This document shows positions 26,780-35,613 of a stretch of 43,432 nt of DNA, piece after piece. Location of the stretch: positions 1 through 43,432 of the forward strand of contig NZ_LSJY01000187.1 in assembly GCF_001556865.1 (NCBI RefSeq), read 5' to 3'. Origin of the DNA: Sphingobium sp. CCH11-B1 (lineage in GTDB: Bacteria > Pseudomonadota > Alphaproteobacteria > Sphingomonadales > Sphingomonadaceae). Within the stretch, counting starts at the first letter, position 1, and the number at the start of each line of letters is the position of its first letter. The notes beneath the pieces are model-generated. The model was not told the origin of the DNA and searched no databases. It was given only the letters and a program-made list of their open reading frames with translations. Both the position numbers and the translations under genes were made by a program.

Positions 26780-26830
26780 GGAACATTTTCTAAATCAGCC
26801 GGAGCAGCCGATGATTTATGAAAATGCTCC
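26780..26830. promoter_or_regulatory. Long AT-rich inverted repeat just upstream of rpsJ
   Basis: The arms GGA-A-CATTTTCTAAATCA (26780-26797) and TGATTTA-T-GAAAATG-C-TCC (26812-26830) pair over 17 bp with one bulge and one mismatch, with a 14-nt loop that itself can close CGG/CCG. On the minus strand the stem is followed by AGG and five T, so it could end transcription or act as an attenuator. As DNA it could be an operator. It lies 35 nt before the rpsJ start, in the place where E. coli has its L4-controlled leader. Confidence 0.55.
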
Positions 26831-26833
26831 AAC

Positions 26834-26897
26834 AAAAAATATCCGCCCCGTTTGCCCTTCTAGCTCGTCAGAGCCGGAGAAAGGCGATCCGGGGCGG
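26834..26897 (-). terminator. Strong hairpin terminator between tuf and rpsJ
   Basis: On the minus strand CCGCCCCG (26897-26890) pairs with CGGGGCGG (26850-26843). Inside, GCCTTTCT pairs with AGAAGGGC and GGCTC with GAGCT around a TGAC loop. The outer arm is followed by ATA and six T (26839-26834). This is a textbook Rho-independent form, 53 nt past the tuf stop. A further inverted repeat AGCGGCGCG/CGCGCCGCT (26909-26938) stands between it and tuf. Confidence 0.7.
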
Positions 26898-26949
26898 CAG
26901 AAATACCGAGCGGCGCGAATCAGGCGATCCGCGCCGCTGCGGTCCTATA

Positions 26950-28140
<1,191 letters not shown>

Positions 28141-28185
28141 TTTTTCCTACCTTCTAATCAAATCCGTGTGGTTTGACCGCTCGGC

Positions 28186-28204
28186 CGCGCCTTGCGAAGG
28201 CGCG
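28186..28204. other. Hairpin in the fusA-tuf spacer
   Basis: CGCGCCTT (28186-28193), GCG, AAGGCGCG (28197-28204): a perfect 8-bp stem with a 3-nt loop. No T-run follows on the minus strand. It may protect or mark a cleavage point so that tuf mRNA can be more abundant than fusA mRNA; that role is inferred from position only. Confidence 0.45.
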
Positions 28205-28275
28205 TCCATAGCAGCAAATTTCGATATTACCAGCCCCTAACCGAGCCGTTTTCACGGCCTGGCCGGAGAAAGTCG

Positions 28276-30348
28276 TCAGGCCATCTTCGCCTTGACTTCG
28301 TCCGCCACATTCTGCGGCACTTCGTCATAGTGCGAGAAGATCATCGAGTAATTCGCGCGCCCCTGGGTGAAGGACCGCAGCGAGTTCACATAGCCGAACA
28401 TGTTGGCCAGCGGCACCATGGCCTCGACCACCTGCGCGTTGCCGCGGGTGTCGGTGCCCTGGATCTGGCCGCGACGGCTGTTCATGTCGCCGATGACGTC
28501 GCCCAGATATTCCTCCGGGGTGACGACTTCGACCTTCATGACCGGTTCGAGCAGCGTGATGCCCGACTTCTGGGCCGCTTCGCGCATCGCGGCGCGACCC
28601 GTGATTTCGAACGCCAGCGCCGACGAGTCGACGTCGTGATAGGCGCCGTCGTAGAGCAGGATTTCGAAGTCGATGATCGGGAAGCCGATCAGCGACCCGG
28701 TGGCCGCCGTCTCGCGCATGCCCTTCTCGATCGCGGGGATATATTCCTTGGGAATGTTACCGCCCTTGATCTCGTCCTTGAAGATGATGCCAGCGCCGCG
28801 CTCGCCCGGCGTCAGCTTCACCTTGATGCGGCCGAACTGGCCGGTGCCGCCCGACTGCTTCTTGTGGGTGTAGTCGATGTCGACCGGCTTCTTGAGATAT
28901 TCGCGATAGGCCACCTGCGGCGCACCGACATTCGCCTCGACCTTGAACTCGCGCTTCATGCGGTCGACCAGGATTTCGAGATGAAGTTCGCCCATGCCCT
29001 TGATGATGGTCTGGCCCGATTCATGGTCGGTCGAGACGCGGAAGGACGGATCCTCGGCAGCCAGGCGGTTGAGGGCGACGCCCATCTTTTCCTGGTCCGC
29101 CTTGGTCTTGGGCTCCACCGACAGTTCGATGACCGGCTCGGGGAATTCCATCCGCTCCAGGATGATCGGCTGGCGCTCGGCGCACAGCGTGTCGCCGGTG
29201 GTGGTTTCCTTGAGCCCGGCGAGCGCGACGATGTCGCCCGCATAAGCCGTATCGATGTCCTCACGCGAGTTGGCGTGCATGAGGAGCATGCGGCCGATCT
29301 TTTCCTTCTTGTCCTTGACCGAGTTCAGGTAGCTGCCCTTGGTCAGGGTGCCCGAATAGACGCGCAGGAAGGTGAGCGAGCCGACGAACGGGTCGTTCAT
29401 GATCTTGAACGCCAGGCCGGAGAAGGGCGCGTCGTCCGCGGTCTTGCGGGTGTCGGGTTCCTCGGTGTCGGGGTTGATGCCCTGCACGTCGGGAATGTCG
29501 AGCGGCGAAGGCAGATAGTCGACGACCGCGTCGAGCAGGGGCTGAACGCCCTTGTTCTTGAACGCGGAGCCGCACAGCACAGGCGTGAAGGCCTGGCCCA
29601 GCGTGCCCTTGCGGATCAGCGCCTTCAGCGTCGCGACGTCGGGCTCATTGCCCTCGAGATAGGCTTCCATCGCCTCGTCGTCCTGCTCGACGGCAAGCTC
29701 GATCAGCTTCTCGCGATATTCGGCGGCCTTGTCGGCGAGATCGGCGGGAATCTCCTCATAGGAGAATTCGGCGCCCAGATTCTCGTCCTTCCAGATGATC
29801 GCGCGGTTTTCGACCAGGTCGACCAGGCCCTTGAAGTCGCTTTCCGCGCCGATGGGCAGGTACAGGACGGCCGGGGTCGCGCCCAGGCGGTCGATGATCG
29901 TCTGCACGCAATAATAGAAATTGGCGCCGGTGCGGTCGAGCTTGTTGATGAAGCACATCCGCGGAACCTTATACTTGTCCGCCTGGCGCCACACGGTTTC
30001 CGACTGGGGCTCCACGCCCGCAACGCCGTCGAACGCGGCGACCGCGCCGTCGAGCACGCGCAAGCTGCGCTCGACTTCGATGGTGAAGTCGACGTGGCCG
30101 GGGGTGTCGATGATGTTCAGCCGGTGGTCGTTCCAGAAGCAGGTGGTCGCAGCCGACGTGATGGTGATGCCACGCTCCTGCTCCTGCTCCATCCAGTCCA
30201 TCGTGGCGGCGCCGTCATGGACTTCGCCGATCTTGTAGGACTTGCCGGTGTAGTAAAGGATACGCTCGGTCGTGGTGGTCTTGCCGGCGTCGATATGCGC
30301 CATGATACCGAAATTGCGATAGCGTTCGAGCGGATGGCTGCGGGCCAT
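28276..30348 (-). CDS. fusA: Elongation factor G
   Basis: 690 residues (E. coli 704). GTPase motifs [13 protein letters not shown] (~17-29), DTPGHVDF (~83) and NKLDRTG (~137) are all present, then domains II-V, with [12 protein letters not shown] and [20 protein letters not shown] near the end. It drives translocation and, with RRF, ribosome recycling. A 161-nt structured gap separates it from rpsG. AAGGATACGC is not a site; the nearest purine-rich stretch is GGAGAAGC just before ATG. Confidence 0.98.
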   Translation of the reverse strand: MARSHPLERYRNFGIMAHIDAGKTTTTERILYYTGKSYKIGEVHDGAATMDWMEQEQERGITITSAATTCFWNDHRLNIIDTPGHVDFTIEVERSLRVLDGAVAAFDGVAGVEPQSETVWRQADKYKVPRMCFINKLDRTGANFYYCVQTIIDRLGATPAVLYLPIGAESDFKGLVDLVENRAIIWKDENLGAEFSYEEIPADLADKAAEYREKLIELAVEQDDEAMEAYLEGNEPDVATLKALIRKGTLGQAFTPVLCGSAFKNKGVQPLLDAVVDYLPSPLDIPDVQGINPDTEEPDTRKTADDAPFSGLAFKIMNDPFVGSLTFLRVYSGTLTKGSYLNSVKDKKEKIGRMLLMHANSREDIDTAYAGDIVALAGLKETTTGDTLCAERQPIILERMEFPEPVIELSVEPKTKADQEKMGVALNRLAAEDPSFRVSTDHESGQTIIKGMGELHLEILVDRMKREFKVEANVGAPQVAYREYLKKPVDIDYTHKKQSGGTGQFGRIKVKLTPGERGAGIIFKDEIKGGNIPKEYIPAIEKGMRETAATGSLIGFPIIDFEILLYDGAYHDVDSSALAFEITGRAAMREAAQKSGITLLEPVMKVEVVTPEEYLGDVIGDMNSRRGQIQGTDTRGNAQVVEAMVPLANMFGYVNSLRSFTQGRANYSMIFSHYDEVPQNVADEVKAKMA

Positions 30349-30362
30349 GATGCTTCTCCGTT

Positions 30363-30455
30363 GCCGGCGCGCCGGCGGTTGGGGATTCGTTTAGGATGTG
30401 CGCGAGGCCCCTAAACCAATCCGTCCGCCATGGGTAGCACCCTTGGCGAACGGAC
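30363..30455. promoter_or_regulatory. Structured spacer between rpsG and fusA
   Basis: Three elements stand in a row. A 14-bp palindrome GCCGGCGCGCCGGC (30363-30376). A stem GGATT-C-GTTTAGG / CCTAAAC-C-AATCC (30383-30422), 12 bp with one mismatch. A hairpin 30423-30455 closed by GTCCG/CGGAC, with inner CCATGGGT/ACCCTTGG. In E. coli S7 represses translation by binding between rpsL and rpsG; here the rpsL-rpsG gap is only 18 nt, so this gap is a candidate for another type of control. No known element was recognised. Confidence 0.45.
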
Positions 30456-30509
30456 CGACTTTCAGAAACCTGATTGAGAAGGCGGACATATAGGTGCCCG
30501 CCCGCCCTT

Positions 30510-30980
30510 TTACCAACGGTAGTGCGAGAAGGCGCGGTTCGCTTCCGCCATGCGGTGCGTGTCTTCGCGCTTCTTGACCGCATTGCCGCGGTTGTTGGCA
30601 GCGTCCAGCAGTTCGCCCGACAGGCGCGCGGCCATCGTGGTTTCGCTGCGGTTGCGCGCGGCGGTGATCAGCCAGCGGATGGCCAGCGCCTGCGCGCGTT
30701 CCGGACGCACTTCGACGGGAACCTGGTAGGTCGCACCACCAACGCGGCGGCTGCGGACCTCGATGCCCGGCTTCACATTGTTCAGCGCATCGTGGAACAT
30801 GCCGATCGGATCCTTCTTGGCGCGGGTCTCGACGGTTTCGAGAGCGCCATAGACGATCGATTCGGCAACGGCCTTCTTGCCGTCCTGCATGATGCTGTTC
30901 ATGAACTTCGACAGCACGACATCACCGAACTTGGGATCCGGCAGGATGACGCGCTTTTCGGGGCGACGACGACGTGACAT
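30510..30980 (-). CDS. rpsG: 30S ribosomal protein S7
   Basis: 156 residues. [40 protein letters not shown] in shortened form [13 protein letters not shown], and [20 protein letters not shown] are the standard blocks; it ends [15 protein letters not shown]7 starts assembly of the 30S head and touches the E site. Only 18 nt separate it from rpsL. Confidence 0.97.
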   Translation of the reverse strand: MSRRRRPEKRVILPDPKFGDVVLSKFMNSIMQDGKKAVAESIVYGALETVETRAKKDPIGMFHDALNNVKPGIEVRSRRVGGATYQVPVEVRPERAQALAIRWLITAARNRSETTMAARLSGELLDAANNRGNAVKKREDTHRMAEANRAFSHYRW

Positions 30981-30998
30981 ATTTCTGGTCTCCCCTTC

Positions 30999-31370
30999 TT
31001 ACTTCGGACGCTTCGCGCCGTACTTGGAACGGCTCTGCTTGCGATCCTTGACGCCCTGGGTATCCAGAACGCCGCGCAGCACATGGTAACGCACACCGGG
31101 AAGGTCGCGTACGCGGCCGCCACGGATGAGCACCACCGAGTGCTCCTGAAGATTGTGGCCTTCGCCCGGAATATAGGTGATGACTTCGCGCTGGTTGACC
31201 AGACGCACCTTCGCCACCTTGCGGAGCGCCGAGTTCGGCTTCTTCGGGGTCGTCGTATAGACGCGGGTGCAAACGCCGCGCTTCTGCGGGTTCGCTTCCA
31301 TGGCAGGGACCTTGGACTTGGTCTTCTGCAATTCGCGGCCCTTGCGGACCAGCTGGTTGATCGTTGGCAT
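30999..31370 (-). CDS. rpsL: 30S ribosomal protein S12, Arg at position 88
   Basis: 123 residues from ATG 31370 ([20 protein letters not shown]); the frame is open 4 codons further up, but this ATG fits the family and has GGTGAAGGG before it. The decoding loop [12 protein letters not shown] (Lys43 kept) and the [13 protein letters not shown] loop are visible. Position 88 is Arg (codon CGC at about 31109-31107), where most bacteria, including E. coli, have Lys. Lys88 to Arg is a known streptomycin-resistance change. It is the first gene of the str operon, after a ~200-nt leader. Confidence 0.97.
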   Translation of the reverse strand: MPTINQLVRKGRELQKTKSKVPAMEANPQKRGVCTRVYTTTPKKPNSALRKVAKVRLVNQREVITYIPGEGHNLQEHSVVLIRGGRVRDLPGVRYHVLRGVLDTQGVKDRKQSRSKYGAKRPK

Positions 31371-31579
31371 GAAGCCCTTCACCTTTTTCAGTTACTTTAC
31401 CGGCATTCCCGCGTTTGCATGCCGCCCGGAGGAAGAGGATTCCTCCAAACAGCAAAGGCCCCGGTGGGCATAAGCCCCCTGGAGCCGCAAGAGCACCCGG
31501 CAATGTTCAGCTCTAATGTCGCTCAGCCGATAGTCGCAGGGAGACGAGTCTTCGCACGGCAGGCCGCTGGGCAGCCGCG
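31371..31579 (-). promoter_or_regulatory. Structured 5' leader of the str operon within the 339-nt rpsL upstream region
   Basis: The gap 31371-31709 holds no convincing gene. If transcription starts near 31573, rpsL mRNA would have a ~200-nt leader. Minus-strand stems in it are GGAGGAA-TCCTC-TTCCTCC (about 31427-31446), GGGC-TTAT-GCCC (about 31467-31478) and GGCAT...ATGCC (about 31403-31424). No T-run follows them. The rest, 31609-31709, leads to the divergent GGDEF-EAL gene and is AT-richer near 31640-31670 (AAATACAATGAATTAGGGAA), where its promoter may lie. Confidence 0.45.
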
Positions 31580-31608
31580 CCTATAGCGATGCGCGGGCAG
31601 ACGGTCAA
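31580..31608 (-). promoter_or_regulatory. Sigma-70-type promoter for the str operon
   Basis: On the minus strand TTGACC (31608-31603), exactly 17 nt of spacer, then TATAGG (31585-31580). Both boxes are close to TTGACA and TATAAT. It points at rpsL, 210 nt away, and no other strong promoter was found for the long rpsL-adk block. Confidence 0.7.
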
Positions 31609-31709
31609 GCGACGGCGCAGACGACGCGCCAAGCCGCGAAAATACAATGAATTAGGGAAATGGTAACCATGCCGGCCTAGCGTTTCCGCTACTTCAGCAC
31701 AGGCGACCC

Positions 31710-34004
31710 GTGACCCAGATTTCTTCCTTTACCGGCGAGTTCCGCAATCGCACCAGGGAATCGGCGTTTCAGGCCGATCACCTGCCGGAATCCCGCCGCC
31801 ATGCGCGGCTGCTTTTCATGCTCTCCGCTCTTTTGAACGCCCTTTTCCTGATCAGCGACTGGCGTTTTGCCGGGACACCGCATTTCTGGGTGGCCGTGCC
31901 CGCGCGCGTGGCGGTGGTGCTGTGGTCGCTTTTCTGCCTGTCCCTGACCGACCGGATGACCAGTTTCCGCGCCGTCGAACGCATCTGCTTTGCCTGGCAG
32001 CTAGTGACCGCCGTCGGCGTCGCCTTCCTGGTCAGTTCGCGCAGCGACATCGCCATCTTCGTGCTCGTCATGCTGCCGCTCGTCTTCTACCTGGTGGTTC
32101 CGACCAGCTTTCGCGGCAATGTGGGCGGCGGCCTTGGCTGCGGCATATTGCTGCTGATCGGCTATTCGGTGCCCGCGCCCCTCTCCCCCACCGTGCCGGG
32201 CATGGTGATGGCCGTGGCAATCCTCCATTGCGGCATGTGGATGGCCATCGCGCGCGGCAACCGCCTGCAGCGCAGGGCGTGGACCGCCGGCCGCATAGCG
32301 CGGGAGGCACAGGCTGCCCTCGCCAACAGCCGCGACACGCTGGAGCGCATGTTCATGGCTGTGCCCGTGCCGCTGCTGGTCACCCGGCAGGACGGGACCG
32401 TGATCCGGCAGAACCGCGCCGCCGTGGACGCCTATGCGGCGGGCAGCGGCGCCGTGCTGGACAATGTGGGCGACACCTATGTCGACATGGCCGCGCGCGA
32501 CGCGCTGTTCGCGCATCTGAAGCAGGGCGAGGCGATCGATGCATTTGAATGCCGCGTCCGTCGCGGCGACGGCCTTGCCCGCAACGTGCTGCTGTCCGCG
32601 CGCGCCATCCAGATCGACGGCGAAGCATGCGTGATGACGAGCGTGGTGGACATTACCGAGCGAAAGGAGGGCGAGCGGCATCTGGAGCGGCTGGCCCTGT
32701 CCGATGCGCTGACCGGCCTTCCCAACCGCGCGCATTTCCTGCGTGCCCTGACCCGCGCCTGCCACCCGGCGGAACCGGCGGGCGAGCGGCCGTCCCGCTT
32801 CGCGGTGCTGCTGATCGACCTCGACGAATTCAAGCGGGTCAACGACACCGCCGGCCATGATGCGGGCGACGCCCTGCTCTGCGCCGTCGCCGAACGGTTG
32901 CAACAGGCGGTACGGCCCGGCGACATCGTCGCGCGCATGGGCGGCGACGAGTTCGCGGTGCTGCTCACCTCCCTTCCCGGCGACGATGTCGTGGCGCGGA
33001 TATTGACCCGGATTTCCGACCTGCTTCACGCGCCGGTCCAGTATCGCGGCCGGTCGATCGACAGCCGGGCAAGCGTGGGCGTGGCACTTTATCCCGACCA
33101 TGGCAGCGACGTCGAAACGCTCGTCAAACATGCCGACATCGCGCTGTACGACGCGAAGAATAACGGCCGCGGCCGCGCCACGCTGTTCAATGACGCGCTG
33201 CTCGACAACTGGAACCGGGAAGCGGCCATGCTCGACCGGGCGCGCCAGGTCATCGCGCAGGAAAAACCCTGCCCCTGGTACCAGCCCAAGGTCGCGCTCG
33301 ACACCGGCAGGATCGTCGGGTTCGAAGCGCTGTTCCGGTGCCCGACCGAAGACGGCAGGGTCATCATGCCCGGCGACATCGCCGCAGCGTTCGAACATCC
33401 CGAACTGGGGCCCGCCGTCACCCGGCTGATGATCGAGGGCATGCTGAGCGACTGCGTGCGTTGGCGGCGCGCGGGGCTGGATTTCGGGCATGTCGCCGTG
33501 AACGTGTCGGGCGCGGACCTCAATGACGAAGCCTTTGCCGACTGGTTGCTGGGACGACTGGCGTCCGCGGGCCTGCCGCCGTCGATGATGGAATTGGAGG
33601 TAACCGAGTCGGTGTTCCTGGGCCGCAACGCCGACCGGGTCGCCCGCGCGCTGCACCGCTTCAGCGACGCAGGCTTCACCATCGCGCTCGACGATTTCGG
33701 CACCGGCTATGCCTCTTTGTCGCACCTCAAGCAGTTTCCGATCGACGTGATCAAGATCGACCGGCAGTTCGTCCGCGACCTGCATACCGACCCGGAGGAC
33801 GCAGCGATCGTCCGCACGGTGCTCAACCTTGCCTACAGCCTTGGCATCCGCACCGTGGCGGAAGGCGTGGAAACCCCCATGCAGCTCGACTATCTGCGCG
33901 CCGGAGGATGCCATGTCGGGCAGGGCTATCATTTCGGGGCAGCGGTGCCGGCCACGCAGGCGGAAGCGGCGCTGCGCGCCAATGTCACACGATGCCGCGC
34001 GTGA
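31710..34004 (+). CDS. Membrane-bound GGDEF-EAL cyclic-di-GMP enzyme with a PAS domain
   Basis: 764 residues, start GTG 31710. About six membrane segments (residues ~33-180) come first, then a PAS domain (~209-315), a GGDEF domain (~325-490) and an EAL domain (~505-755). The cyclase site MGGDEF is intact, with an inhibitory I-site RPGD five residues before it. The phosphodiesterase side keeps EALFR, NVSG, ELEVTES, DDFGTGYASL, KIDRQFV and AEGVET, so both activities look possible. It would make or break cyclic-di-GMP in response to a signal at the membrane or the PAS pocket, affecting motility or biofilm. It is transcribed away from rpsL, and no partner gene is seen. Confidence 0.93.
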   Translation: MTQISSFTGEFRNRTRESAFQADHLPESRRHARLLFMLSALLNALFLISDWRFAGTPHFWVAVPARVAVVLWSLFCLSLTDRMTSFRAVERICFAWQLVTAVGVAFLVSSRSDIAIFVLVMLPLVFYLVVPTSFRGNVGGGLGCGILLLIGYSVPAPLSPTVPGMVMAVAILHCGMWMAIARGNRLQRRAWTAGRIAREAQAALANSRDTLERMFMAVPVPLLVTRQDGTVIRQNRAAVDAYAAGSGAVLDNVGDTYVDMAARDALFAHLKQGEAIDAFECRVRRGDGLARNVLLSARAIQIDGEACVMTSVVDITERKEGERHLERLALSDALTGLPNRAHFLRALTRACHPAEPAGERPSRFAVLLIDLDEFKRVNDTAGHDAGDALLCAVAERLQQAVRPGDIVARMGGDEFAVLLTSLPGDDVVARILTRISDLLHAPVQYRGRSIDSRASVGVALYPDHGSDVETLVKHADIALYDAKNNGRGRATLFNDALLDNWNREAAMLDRARQVIAQEKPCPWYQPKVALDTGRIVGFEALFRCPTEDGRVIMPGDIAAAFEHPELGPAVTRLMIEGMLSDCVRWRRAGLDFGHVAVNVSGADLNDEAFADWLLGRLASAGLPPSMMELEVTESVFLGRNADRVARALHRFSDAGFTIALDDFGTGYASLSHLKQFPIDVIKIDRQFVRDLHTDPEDAAIVRTVLNLAYSLGIRTVAEGVETPMQLDYLRAGGCHVGQGYHFGAAVPATQAEAALRANVTRCRA

Positions 34005-34159
34005 CGGGAAATTTTTTTATCGGCCGGGAACCAAAAGGCCGCATCTTCATTTCACCGCACCAGTGATCCCGTTCGTCACGAGTCCGCGCAGGCGGATTCG
34101 CGCGAGCGGCAGCGCTTTGCTAGCGCCCCGACTCGTCGCATAAGAGTCATGGGGTCATT

Positions 34160-35353
34160 TTGTCGCAGCAGAAGAAGAAGGGTCTGGCTGGCCTTCGGGA
34201 CCGGCTGAACGCCCTTTGCCCTGAGCGGGAAATCTTCCTGCGATCCGGTGGCGAAGTCAAATTCATCCGCATATCGCGCCGCGCGCAGATCATCGGCGCC
34301 GGGTTGCTGTCGGCCGCCCTGATCGGCTGGGGTGGCGTGACGGTTGCGATGCTGGCGAACAGCGCGGAGATCGACGCGCAGCGCGCCGCGCTCGCCAGGG
34401 AGGGCAGGTCCGTCGCGAAGGCGGCGGACAAGGTGGCCGGCTATCGCAAGTCCGTCGAGGCGCTGGCGCAGGAACTGGAAGCGCGGCAGGATTTCATGGA
34501 CGATCTCTACCGCGCCCATTTCGGCGATGACGGCAAGGATGCCGGCGCCGACCTGATCGGCGCGGAGAAGGACGACGCGCGCACAGTGAAGAAAAGCGCG
34601 ACGCTCCACACCAGGATCAGCATGGCCCCGGAAGCCGCGCCGCTGGTCAGGCTGGAGCAGAGGCAGCGCCGCTTCGCCCAATTGCTGACCCGCGCGGTCG
34701 AGCGCCGGTCCGACAAGGCCGCCGCCGCGATCCGCAGCTTCGGGCTCAACCCCGAGACGCTCGCACGCACCGCCGCGAGGGCGCAGGGTGGTCCGTTCGT
34801 GCCCTGGAAGGGAGAAAAGGGCGCGATGTCGGGCGAGCTGGAGCATCTGGCGGACGCCATGAGCCGGATGGAATTTCTGGAACGCAGCCTGCTCGCCATT
34901 CCATCGGGCCAGCCCACCGCCGCGCCGATGATGACCAGTTCCTACGGCTATCGCCGCGATCCCTTCAACGGCCATGCCGCCTTCCATGCCGGGATCGACT
35001 TCCCCGGCCGTTACGGCCAGCCGATCAACGCCGCGGCCGCCGGACGCGTCACCTATGTCGGCCAGCGGCAGGGCTATGGCAATGTCGTGGAGGTCGAGCA
35101 TGGCAACGGCCTCATGACCCGCTACGCCCATCTGTCCGGGTTCGTCGTCCGCACCGGCGCCAGGATCGCGCGGGGCGACACGATCGGGCGCATGGGTTCC
35201 ACCGGCCGATCGACCGGCACCCATCTCCATTTCGAAGTCCGGCTGAACGGCCAGCCGATCAATCCACGCCGTTTCCTGGAGGCGCGCACGGACGCGCTGC
35301 AAACCCAGCGGATCGCCACCGCGCGCGTCGCCGATCTGGGCGGCCGGGGCTGA
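34160..35353 (+). CDS. M23-family peptidoglycan endopeptidase-like protein
   Basis: 397 residues from TTG 34160, which has GGGG 5 nt upstream. A cytoplasmic basic stretch, one membrane helix (~43-67, AQIIGAGLLSAALIGWGGVT), a coiled-coil region (~72-120, rich in Glu/Ala/Arg), and a C-terminal LytM domain (~265-370) come in order. Zinc ligands look intact: His and Asp in FHAGIDFPG, and the HxH in GTHLHFEV. It would face the periplasm and cut stem-peptide cross-links during growth or division. It starts 155 nt after the GGDEF-EAL gene, on the same strand, with GC-rich small hairpins between. Confidence 0.9.
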   Translation: MSQQKKKGLAGLRDRLNALCPEREIFLRSGGEVKFIRISRRAQIIGAGLLSAALIGWGGVTVAMLANSAEIDAQRAALAREGRSVAKAADKVAGYRKSVEALAQELEARQDFMDDLYRAHFGDDGKDAGADLIGAEKDDARTVKKSATLHTRISMAPEAAPLVRLEQRQRRFAQLLTRAVERRSDKAAAAIRSFGLNPETLARTAARAQGGPFVPWKGEKGAMSGELEHLADAMSRMEFLERSLLAIPSGQPTAAPMMTSSYGYRRDPFNGHAAFHAGIDFPGRYGQPINAAAAGRVTYVGQRQGYGNVVEVEHGNGLMTRYAHLSGFVVRTGARIARGDTIGRMGSTGRSTGTHLHFEVRLNGQPINPRRFLEARTDALQTQRIATARVADLGGRG

Positions 35354-35372
35354 CAGCGAAGGCAAGCCGTCG

Positions 35373-35558
35373 CTAGCGGTCCAGCCGCTTATAGGCCCGC
35401 ACCAGCCAGAGACCGACGAGCACCGCCACCGTGATAGCGCGCGCCGGCAGTTCGTAGAGCGCATGCCGCAAGGTCCAGAAGGCCGCGTCCCCCGCCGTCA
35501 GCAGCGCCAGGACAACTAGGCCGAACATCAGGGGTGGCAGAATGAGGCGGGCTGGCAT
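35373..35558 (-). CDS. Possible small membrane protein, unknown function
   Basis: 61 residues. Two hydrophobic segments (~5-27, LILPPLMFGLVVLALLTAG, and ~40-54, AITVAVLVGLWLVRA) and a basic end KRLDR. The ribosome-binding site is weak (AGG 8-10 nt before ATG). It sits alone between M23 and comM, 55 nt past the comM end. The clean membrane-protein pattern supports it, though short frames of this kind occur by chance. Confidence 0.55.
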   Translation of the reverse strand: MPARLILPPLMFGLVVLALLTAGDAAFWTLRHALYELPARAITVAVLVGLWLVRAYKRLDR

Positions 35559-35613
35559 GGACCAAGCCTAACATGCCCGCCCGACGCGCGCCAATGTCCC
35601 TCTGGACAGCCGG

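Noticed and set aside
26746..26949. The E. coli-type S10 leader or a known ribosomal-protein leader family
   Set aside because: The region is structured but I could not match it to any leader I know, so it is reported only as a candidate.
28192..30414. A 740-codon plus-strand frame
   Set aside because: It is the antisense of fusA, with composition rich in Arg/His/Asp/Val and no family pattern.
34076..35464. A 462-codon minus-strand frame over the M23 gene
   Set aside because: The M23 protein on the plus strand has intact zinc ligands and a membrane helix; the opposite frame has no recognisable features.
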